A stretch of DNA of 5,873 nt from a bacterium (GTDB lineage Bacteria > Bacillota_A > Clostridia > Lachnospirales > Lachnospiraceae). The stretch is taken from contig SFQZ01000131.1 in NCBI GenBank assembly GCA_004562915.1, positions 1-5,873 on the forward strand, read 5' to 3'. Below the pieces are notes generated by a model that searched no databases, was not told the origin of the DNA, and saw nothing but the letters and a program-made list of their open reading frames with translations. A program made the translations under genes and the position numbers. This document shows positions 1 through 5,401 of the stretch, in pieces (position 1 is the stretch's first letter; the number at the start of each line of letters is the position of its first letter).

Positions 1-103
1 AAGAATCTGCTCCGCCAATGGAGGGCTCCCCCCTATGGTCAAACGACAGCAATACTATGATTCCCTGAAAGAAGCAGCATAGGGTACAAAATCCTTGAGA
101 AAA
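1..103. other. No supported gene at left edge
   Basis: Only a weak signal is visible. On the plus strand a 26-codon frame is open from base 2 and stops at TAG 80-82. Its end reads PPMVKRQQYYDSLKEAA, which could be the C-terminus of a plus-strand gene entering from the left, but I recognise no family and a frame this short is often open by chance. On the minus strand there is only a 13-codon ORF (start near base 87). The sequence TAGGGTA at 80-86 is a half-copy of the operator-like motif seen near 4190. Confidence 0.25.
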
Positions 104-127
104 ATGTGTCAACTAATCTTGACAAAA
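104..127. repeat. Interrupted palindrome, left copy of a pair
   Basis: ATGTGTCAA (104-112), six bases, then TTGACAAAA (119-127). The inner six bases of each arm (TGTCAA/TTGACA) are perfect inverted repeats, so each strand carries a consensus -35 hexamer. The same two 9-mers, with a five-base spacer, recur in the same orientation at 4199-4221. On the minus strand a T-run follows the small stem, so it might also act as a weak terminator for the operon ending at 128. I see no good -10 box at the expected distance on the minus strand. Confidence 0.6.
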
Positions 128-423
128 TCATTTTATATTTTTGATCATTTTTTTCAAAACATCATAAGGGATGCCTAGATATTTACAGCGAACATATTTT
201 CTGTATTCAGCAGCTACATTCAATTCAACCCATGCCATGAAATCCTTCACATTTCCTTTTGGTTAATGATCTGAAAATTCATTCATGTACTGTAATATTT
301 GCATCTCTGTATCTTTACGATACTGTTCTACCATCTCCATCAGAAAAATTGTTTCTGTATCACGACATCCATCCTCGTATTTTTTTATAACTTATCAATC
401 GAGTAATTGACACGGATTTTCAT
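128..423 (-). pseudogene. Broken small hypothetical protein (about 98 codons)
   Basis: I do not recognise the family. ATG at 423-421 follows a strong AGGAGG site (about seven bases upstream) and lies 28 nt after the DnaA-like stop, as the next gene of an operon. The frame reads MKIRVNYSIDKL and then hits TAA. Restoring one lost base just before that TAA opens KKYEDGCRDTETIFLMEMV and onward to MNEFSDH, where an in-frame TAA (265-263) follows. The same frame continues as PKGNVKDFMAWVELNVAAEY through GIPYDVLKKMIKNIK to TGA at 130-128. Composition is continuous across both lesions, so I read it as one charged, helical protein with one frameshift and one nonsense codon. The part after the TAA could be separately translated from ATG 238-236, which has AAGGA just upstream. 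Confidence 0.55.
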
Positions 424-450
424 CGTTTCTATCCTCCTAAAGAGTCATCT

Positions 451-1484
451 TCAAATAATTCTCTTTTCAATTGTTTCACAAATAATCTGCATATCTCTTT
501 TTAGCTCCGTTTCATCTTCAATATACAGTTTTCTCTCCATACTACGAACCCCATATATTATAGTTGAACGATCCCTACCCAAGGCCTCTCCCACAGTCTT
601 GTAGGTTGCCTCGGGTACTTTCCTCATTGCAATATACATAGCCATTTGCCGCATTAAGGTAATACTGCTGCTTCTATTTTTTTTTACTAATACTGCCGGT
701 GGTATTTGATAATAGTCTGAAACTGCATTAATTACTCCTTGAACCGTTAATCGCTTTTTTTCTGGATTAATTATTTCTGCAAGTAATTCCTTTACCCTTT
801 CCACATTTAGTTGACTTATTTCATGATTATCTAATATTGAAAGTCTATTTAACGCTCCTGATAAAGCTCCAGCATTTTGTACACAATCTGCTATATATTT
901 CAAAATTTCTGAATTCAGCCTTATATTTTTTTCCATAGCTTTTATCTCGAGAATCTCAAGCCTGGTTATTTCATTCGGTCTCTCCAATCCACAGACAAGC
1001 CCCATGGATAGTCTTGATCTATAACGCAAATCTATGTCCATATCTTTTGGAGGAATATGTCCAGCTATTATAATCTGCTTTTGGTGCATATAAAGTTCAT
1101 TTATCATTTGAAAAAAACACTGTAAAGACGCTGTCTTATTACCAGATAATAAGAAAGAAAAATCATCAAAAATTAATATATCTGCACTTCGGTTTCGTCT
1201 CTTAAATTCATACAACCTTTTTGATTCCTGTGACCTCAAATTCCTTATAAATGTATTTACATAAGCCTCGCTATCCCAATAAATAACTTTTTTCTCAGGA
1301 TATTTTTTCGAAATTCTTTCTCTATACCCTTCAAAAGCAAAATTTTCCCGGAACACGTCTCGCCATAAAAATATGTAGGATTATATCTTAACGAGCCATT
1401 AATTATATCCCTTGCCACCCAAAAGGCCAGGCTGTTATTTCCCTCAACAAAATTGCCAATTCTATTTTTATTCATTTCATTCAT
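451..1484 (-). CDS. DnaA paralogue lacking domain I, split by -1 frameshift
   Basis: Replication-initiator (AAA+ DnaA/Hda) homologue. It is encoded in two frames: 1484 to about 1300 (first 61-66 residues), then about 1300 to TGA 453-451. Joined by a -1 shift it gives about 344 residues. It begins almost at the AAA+ domain, so domains I and II (DnaB-loading partner and linker) are absent. Walker A is GETCSGKI (residues 41-48), with Ile in place of Thr/Ser. Walker B is ILIFDDF. The box VII region has RYRSRLSMGL, which retains an Arg-finger candidate. The sensor 2 motif reads NAGALSGALNR where DnaA has NVRELEGALNR, so its Arg is lost. Domain IV is nearly complete: RQMAMYIA and then GRDRSTIIYGVR, the DnaA signature with His changed to Arg. 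The start ATGA overlaps the end of the preceding open frame and has AAGG four bases upstream. It is not the housekeeping dnaA. The shift may be a mutation, an assembly error or programmed. Confidence 0.85.
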
Positions 1485-1822
1485 AATGCCTTATCTCTCT
1501 GTCTTCTTCCGTAAAATACTTTCAACAAGCAGTTTATCTGTAATATAATCATACGTTTTTTTATCATTTCTGAAAGCTCTTCATCAGATGCCCTTACACC
1601 GGCATCAAGAATACCTTTCGCTATTGTTATTGCCATTACCGAATCATCTGTGAATAGATTTCTCTCGATATTAAGCAATTCAAAATCTGTTGTCTTCATA
1701 CCCACCGTAAATTCGTATGGTTGGCCTATCAATATCACCAGCAGGACCCCCAACAATTTTAACACTCCTCCGTCTTTCCTAATCGTATACTTCCCATCGT
1801 TTATAATTATGTACATCCGCAT
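1481..1822 (-). pseudogene. ADP-ribosylglycohydrolase (DraG family) N-terminal fragment
   Basis: Residues 32-78 (IGQPYEF, then KTTDFELL, then NLFTDDSVMAITIAKGIL) match the start of ADP-ribosylglycohydrolases, which remove ADP-ribose from proteins or small substrates. TDDS (58-61) is the first metal-binding motif. The family needs about 250-330 residues, and the later metal ligands are absent, so this piece cannot be active alone. Just upstream of IGQPYEF the expected AGDI is visible only in another frame, showing two compensating indels (a short G-run near 1755 and an extra G near 1738). A plausible ancestral start is TTG/ATG near 1763 behind GGAGG. At residue 87 a seven-A run allows a -1 frame that reads TYDYITDKLLVESILRKKTE and stops at 1493-1491; that tail looks more protein-like than the listed frame. 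The listed frame ends in ATGA, overlapping the DnaA-like start. Confidence 0.6.
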
Positions 1823-1825
1823 TCT

Positions 1826-1963
1826 CTATTGCATTAGATAATGCCTAATCGAGAAGGCATCTTTCTTAATAGGTAACACATGTATTTTCAAAGAAATCTC
1901 ATATGTGTTCTTTCTCAAACATCCTGTTTTATGATCATCTTTCAATGATATAGGCAGTTTCAT
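1826..1963 (-). CDS. 45-aa hypothetical protein coupled to the phosphoesterase
   Basis: ATG 1963-1961 overlaps the phosphoesterase stop (ATGA), a classic translational-coupling arrangement, and the frame runs to TAG 1828-1826. It begins MKLPISLKDDHKTGCLRKNT and ends in DAFSIRHYLMQ; it is basic, with one Cys and no membrane segment. I do not recognise it. It could be a real small protein, or the front piece of a longer gene broken by the same decay that affects its downstream neighbours. The stop falls four bases before the ATG of the DraG-like fragment, which keeps the operon spacing tight. Confidence 0.5.
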   Translation of the reverse strand: MKLPISLKDDHKTGCLRKNTYEISLKIHVLPIKKDAFSIRHYLMQ

Positions 1964-2709
1964 TCATATCCCCCTGTAATTCCTCTATAGTCCCATGTCA
2001 AAGTATTAATAAGCAAAAACTCTCGTGTTCCAATTGGTTTTCCATCTCTATAAGTTGAAAAGGTATCACATGATATTACATTTCCGCACCTACCAATATG
2101 AGCAACAGGGGTATGTCCAACCACCTGTAATATTTTACGCGGTTTATACATTTTTTCTTTCCAGTATTGTGGTCTATGCCATACGGGTGATGCATTGTTC
2201 CATATCAAATCATGGTGCAGTTCATTAATGGCATCAACCACCGCGTCTACATCATGATATTTGGAAGCTTTTACTGTATTTCTTACAAAGTCATCTCGTA
2301 TGCCTCCATGGCAAAAAATAACATTATCAATTTTATGGACATATCGAATTTCATTCCCTTCTGGCAGCTTCTTCTGAAGTTCCAGCAATTTTTCCTTTAC
2401 CGTCCATGAAACAAAAGAACTATATCCACTTTCCAATTCATTCCACATGTACGACAGTTCATGATTTCCATAACACCAGAGTGTATCTGGATATCCTTCA
2501 GCAAATTCAATAGCTGCATCGAAGGTCTGTACATATAATTCAATATTATATTGTTTCTGCCAGTCATCCGGAATGTCCATAAGACAAACCGCTCGCTCAG
2601 CAATTCCACTCTTCATAATCAGCGCCGCTTGTTGAAACATAAATGGTTTTAAATGAACATCCGGTATCACAAGAATATTATTACGTTTAAAATTCATTTT
2701 ATCTTTCAT
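1960..2709 (-). CDS. Calcineurin-like (PPP-type) metallophosphoesterase
   Basis: A 249-residue cytosolic two-metal phosphoesterase that looks intact. Motifs in order: PDVH (Asp17, His19); MDIPDDW (Asp45 and Asp48/49, the GDxxD block with Met in place of the usual Gly); YGNHE (Asn82, His83); FCHGG (His134); VGHTPV (His199). The family spans protein Ser/Thr phosphatases, ApaH-like dinucleotide hydrolases and nucleic-acid phosphoesterases; the sequence does not settle the substrate. Similar small enzymes are common in phage and mobile-element cargo. I chose ATG 2709 because AGGTGA sits immediately upstream (2718-2713); Met5 (2697) is an alternative. It heads the AT-rich cargo run, and its stop overlaps the next start (ATGA). 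It is the only clearly undamaged gene between the two interrupted palindromes. Confidence 0.85.
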   Translation of the reverse strand: MKDKMNFKRNNILVIPDVHLKPFMFQQAALIMKSGIAERAVCLMDIPDDWQKQYNIELYVQTFDAAIEFAEGYPDTLWCYGNHELSYMWNELESGYSSFVSWTVKEKLLELQKKLPEGNEIRYVHKIDNVIFCHGGIRDDFVRNTVKASKYHDVDAVVDAINELHHDLIWNNASPVWHRPQYWKEKMYKPRKILQVVGHTPVAHIGRCGNVISCDTFSTYRDGKPIGTREFLLINTLTWDYRGITGGYE

Positions 2710-2727
2710 TTGTCACCTATCTTTCTC

Positions 2728-2766
2728 TTATACCCTATACACTTGTAATAGAACTTTTTTATTCAT
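2728..2766 (-). CDS. 12-codon short ORF ahead of the phosphoesterase
   Basis: MNKKVLLQVYRV followed by TAA. GAGG lies six bases before its ATG, which is better spacing than the phosphoesterase's own site, and the stop is 18 bases before that gene. It could be a leader peptide, a remnant of a longer N-terminus, or chance. The sequence TATAGGGTATA within it resembles the operator-like motif near 4190. Confidence 0.25.
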   Translation of the reverse strand: MNKKVLLQVYRV

Positions 2767-2796
2767 ATCATACCTCACAGTATGTCCTATTTCATT

Positions 2797-3090
2797 TCAT
2801 CTTCTGATCAGAAACTCATTCTTTTCTCCCTGCGTCTTTTCCAGTTTCTTTTGTGACGCCTCTAATTCCTGCAACCTCTTAAGCTCATCCGCAGCATCCT
2901 CCAAGCCAAGATGCGTGTAGGTATTCAGCGTCACGCCGATGCCCCAATGCCCCATCAGGTATTGGAGCGTCTTCGGATTCATGCCCGACTTCGCCATGTT
3001 GCTGCAGTAGGTATGGCGGCAGACATGTGAACGTGTCAAGTATGGGACAAAAAAATATTTCTTTTTTCTTGCCGGATAGTACCTGACCAT
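2797..3090 (-). pseudogene. Tyrosine recombinase (Tn916/Tn1549-type integrase), C-terminal piece
   Basis: Carries the C-terminal half of the catalytic domain: SHVCRHTYCSNMAKSG with the HxxR(H) box (His22, Arg25, His26), YLMGHWGIGV with the second catalytic His (48), and LNTYTHLGLEDA with the nucleophile Tyr58. A charged helical tail follows (DELKRLQELEASQKKLE). Such integrases are about 380-400 residues, so the arm-binding domain, core-binding domain and first catalytic Arg are all missing and it cannot recombine DNA alone. The ATG at 3090 lies inside the loop of an inverted repeat and has no convincing ribosome binding site. Homology starts only near residue 15-20, so the first codons are probably junction sequence. 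It lies 60 bases after the serine recombinase stop. Confidence 0.8.
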
Positions 3091-3105
3091 TCCAATCAGG
3101 TACTA
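3077..3105. repeat. 10-bp perfect inverted repeat at recombinase junction
   Basis: TAGTACCTGA (3077-3086), a nine-base loop, then TCAGGTACTA (3096-3105). It lies between the stop of the serine recombinase remnant (3152) and the point where integrase homology begins, and the fortuitous integrase start codon is in its loop. No U-tract follows on either strand, so a terminator is unlikely. It may be a recombination-site core, an insertion-element end, or a hairpin left at a deletion or insertion point. Confidence 0.6.
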
Positions 3106-3151
3106 CAGCACTTTTATTATCTTCCACAAAATCGCTGTTGTCCAGAATATT

Positions 3152-4167
3152 TTATCTCTGCCCTAAAAATACATCATCAAAATTCCATCCAACTTCGATT
3201 TCCTCCTGGCTATACACCCGGATAACCTTAATGATTTCCCATAACTTCTCTGTATCGAATTTCTCCATGTTCAGAAATTCTTCCAGCTGTCTGCCTATCT
3301 TTTCTGCTTGTACAGTTCCCGATCAATACAACCATCTTTGTACTCATCATGAAGTCTCATTTTTTCAGAAGACAACTGGCGGCTCTGTTTCAACAATTCT
3401 GCAACATTCGTCTCCATACCTTTGCTCTGTTTCTTTGATTTGGCATTTTTCCGGCATGGAAGATGCAAACTGATAAACAAGCTCCAAAATATGTTTTTCC
3501 ATTGGCTCACGTATGACCACCAGGCTTCAACAGACATGATCACCGCTGGTATGCCCATCCGAGCATTTCAGTAGATGCTCCGTTTCTCTTACCAGACAAT
3601 GGCCGCAGTGTGCACACAGCATCAGTGCTGGCTGTTTCTTGCGTCTTGCCAGCGTATAATTGGTTCTTGTTTCTGCAACACCTCCGGATTTTTTCGGATG
3701 CAGTCTGTTCGCTTTTTCAAACAGCTCCTTTTCAAAAATCGGATCATGGTGGTTTTCCAGCATGATCCAGTCAGACTCGTCATTGAGAACCTCGTTATGA
3801 CCTGTGTGCATACTGCAGCGTGTTTTCATGATGGTATCAAACCGTCGGAACTGGATCTGCTCTCCTCTTGACATTTTCTGCTCATCACAGGTGGCAATTT
3901 CCTGTCTATTCAGCTCCCTTGTAATCTCTGCAAAACGCAAACCTTCTGCAGCCATCTGGAAGATCATCTTCACCACTTTAGCCGCATCCGGATCAACTTC
4001 CAGCCTTCCATCTTTGCCCTCTCTATAACCATATCTGGCATTTACCGGAAGCCTTGTACCGTTTTTTATTCTGCTCTGCATTGCGGATGAGATTTTTTCG
4101 ACAAATCCAGGCTATACATGTTATAAACCAGATCTGAAGAAGCGGAAAATTCCTTATCAGACATCAT
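3152..4167 (-). pseudogene. Large serine recombinase lacking its catalytic domain, multiply frameshifted
   Basis: From the start MMSDKEFSASSDLVYNMYSL the frame runs into DLSKK, then needs one extra A at the six-A run 4093-4098 to continue as ISSAMQSRIKNG. It then reads NARYGYREGKDGRLEVDPDA (recombinase domain), SDWIMLENHHDPIFEKELF, and a zinc ribbon (LMLCAHCGHC with later Cys). After HVC an in-frame TGA appears. Family sequence reappears by switching frames: KPGGHT, then EPMEKHILELVYQFASSMPE, then NVAELLKQSRQLSSEKM (coiled coil), then GRQLEEFLNMEKF through YSQEEIEVGWNFDDVFLGQR to TAA 3154-3152. The N-terminal resolvase domain of about 140 residues, with the nucleophile Ser, is absent although promoter, ribosome binding site and start are in place. 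That suggests an internal deletion. AGGAGGA (4169-4175) favours ATG 4164. It cannot act as a recombinase. Confidence 0.85.
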
Positions 4168-4178
4168 ATCCTCCTTTC

Positions 4179-4207
4179 CCTATATACCCTTATAGGGTAT
4201 GTGTCAA
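4179..4207 (-). promoter_or_regulatory. Sigma-A-type promoter with palindromic operator
   Basis: Minus strand: consensus -35 TTGACA (4207-4202), exactly 17 bases, then -10 TATAGG (4184-4179). The spacer holds a palindrome, ATACCCT-TAT-AGGGTAT (4184-4200, seven-base arms), where a repressor would block RNA polymerase. The A/T, G-tract, A/T layout resembles operators of the CsoR/FrmR class, but that link is only by eye. The serine recombinase start follows after a strong AGGAGG. Confidence 0.6.
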
Positions 4208-4221
4208 TAGGATTGACAAAA
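4199..4221. repeat. Interrupted palindrome, right copy of a pair
   Basis: ATGTGTCAA (4199-4207), five bases, TTGACAAAA (4213-4221). It matches both arms of the copy at 104-127, in the same orientation, 4.1 kb away. Here the left arm supplies the -35 box of the recombinase promoter, and the right end overlaps the T-tract of the oxidoreductase terminator. Confidence 0.6.
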
Positions 4222-4248
4222 AACAGCGGTTTGATTTTTCAAACCGCT
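4218..4248 (-). terminator. Rho-independent terminator of the oxidoreductase unit
   Basis: A perfect 10-bp stem (AGCGGTTTGA 4225-4234, loop TTTT, TCAAACCGCT 4239-4248). Read on the minus strand it is followed by G and six T's (4223-4218). It starts ten bases after the oxidoreductase stop and separates this chromosome-like unit from the recombinase promoter. Confidence 0.9.
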
Positions 4249-4257
4249 ATAAATCAT

Positions 4258-5262
4258 TCATGAAAATCGGATAATCACTTTCCCGTTTGTATGTCCCTTG
4301 GCTACCAATTTCATTGCATCGTTGATCTGAGAAATATCAAAAATACGGTGATCAATCTGTGGAACAATATGCTCTGTTTCAACAATGTGGGTGATTTTCT
4401 CCAATTGTATCCCATCTGCACGCACAAAAAGGAAACGATATTCCTTGCCCTGCCGCCTTGCCTGCTTATCATATTTGGAACCTGCCAGTGCAAACAGCAT
4501 CCTTTTGGCAAAGGAAAATCTGTTTTTCTTCGCAAACGCCTTGTTCGGCCCAGTGCGTAGGCTGAGCAGGATGCCTCCTTTTTTCAGTACGGACAATTCT
4601 CGGGAAAAATCTTTTTTCCCCAGTGCATCAATTACGTAATCTACATCTGACAAAATTTTCCAATAGTCTTCTTTGGTATATTCGATATATTGGTCAGCTC
4701 CGGCGGAAAGAATGACATCCTTTGCTCTGGAATTTCCCGATACAATGACACGAAGCCCTAACGACTTCGCAATCGGCACAGCCATTTGTCCGAAGCTCCC
4801 GGAGCCTCCGGGAAAAAATACCGTTTCCCCCGGTTTTGCATTCAGTTCTTCTGTGATTGCCTGATAAGCAGTCAGTCCAGTCAGGGGAATCGCCGCCGCA
4901 ACGACAAAATCCAAGTCATCAGGCATATGCGCTGCCGCATTTTCATGGATTGCCACATACTCCGCAAAAGCTCCGATTTTACTGACCGGAAGCCGTGAAT
5001 AGACTCTGTCACCCGTCTTGAACTTTTTAACATATCTGCCAACTTTTTCAACAATACCGGCGCATTCATTTCCCAGAGTCAGGGGCATTTCATAATCCTG
5101 TATCAAGCGAACGGCTCCAGTCAGATTGAGGATATCCACCGGATTGACTGCTGCTGCCTTAATTCGGATCAGAATATCATAATCTCCTGTTTCGGGAATT
5201 GGGATATCATTAACAGTAATATGGATATTTTTGCTGTATTTCGTGATTTGTGCTGCTTTCAT
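4258..5262 (-). CDS. Zinc-free MDR-family NAD(P)H oxidoreductase (quinone oxidoreductase-like)
   Basis: A complete 334-residue medium-chain dehydrogenase/reductase, cytosolic, expected to reduce quinones or activated alkenes with NAD(P)H. Residues are counted from MKAAQITKY. There is a GroES-like N-terminal domain (AAAVNPVDI near 38, LGNECAGIVEKVG near 63, GDRVYSRLP near 84), then PLTGLTAYQAI, then the Rossmann motif FPGGSGSFGQMAVPIAKSLG (about 150-169). The Cys/His zinc ligands of alcohol dehydrogenases are missing, as in quinone oxidoreductases. A TTG at 5298 would add 12 residues in the same frame, but I chose ATG 5262 because family proteins start at MKAA. This ATG shares its A with the stop of the upstream nitroreductase remnant (TAATG), so it may be translated by coupling; its own upstream site (GAGG, 13 bases away) is poor. 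The substrate is unknown. Confidence 0.9.
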   Translation of the reverse strand: MKAAQITKYSKNIHITVNDIPIPETGDYDILIRIKAAAVNPVDILNLTGAVRLIQDYEMPLTLGNECAGIVEKVGRYVKKFKTGDRVYSRLPVSKIGAFAEYVAIHENAAAHMPDDLDFVVAAAIPLTGLTAYQAITEELNAKPGETVFFPGGSGSFGQMAVPIAKSLGLRVIVSGNSRAKDVILSAGADQYIEYTKEDYWKILSDVDYVIDALGKKDFSRELSVLKKGGILLSLRTGPNKAFAKKNRFSFAKRMLFALAGSKYDKQARRQGKEYRFLFVRADGIQLEKITHIVETEHIVPQIDHRIFDISQINDAMKLVAKGHTNGKVIIRFS

Positions 5263-5401
5263 TATGTTATGTTTGCCTCTGCCCCTTTTTTGAACCAATC
5301 CGGCATTTCACCTGTTGTTGCCATGACACACTCCAGCGTTTTGCTTTTATGAGGTTTTCCCTGTGTTTGCCCATAACCTATGGCAATGACCGATACTAAT
5401 T
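5262..5401 (-). pseudogene. Nitroreductase fragment between DegV and oxidoreductase
   Basis: About 45 codons reading LVSVIAIGYGQTQGKPHKSK, then GEMPDWFKKGAEANIT, ending at TAA 5264-5262. The GYG..Q..PHKSK and MPDWF(K)xGxEA pattern is typical of a C-terminal stretch of nitroreductase-family flavoproteins from clostridia (usually 170-270 residues, FMN-binding). The FMN-binding front and the rest of the C-terminus are missing. The frame overlaps the DegV stop at its upstream end, so the remnant has no start of its own and could be translated only by reinitiation. Its stop overlaps the next start. Confidence 0.55.

Noticed and set aside
1861..1910. AACACAT...ATGTGTT inverted repeat
   Set aside because: Seven-base AT-rich arms 21 bases apart inside a coding-like frame; expected by chance.
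2025..2409. Plus-strand open frames opposite the phosphoesterase
   Set aside because: Antisense to a gene with a full set of catalytic motifs, with no ribosome sites or family likeness.
2885..3127. Open minus-strand frame overlapping the integrase piece (80 codons)
   Set aside because: The integrase motifs are in the other frame and this one has no recognisable protein character past the first 20 codons.
3138..4028. Plus-strand open frames across the recombinase remnant
   Set aside because: They are antisense shadows; the minus strand carries clear serine recombinase sequence throughout.
4202..4219. Plus-strand promoter from the right-arm TTGACA
   Set aside because: It would read straight into the terminator stem and antisense to the oxidoreductase, and I see no -10 at proper spacing.
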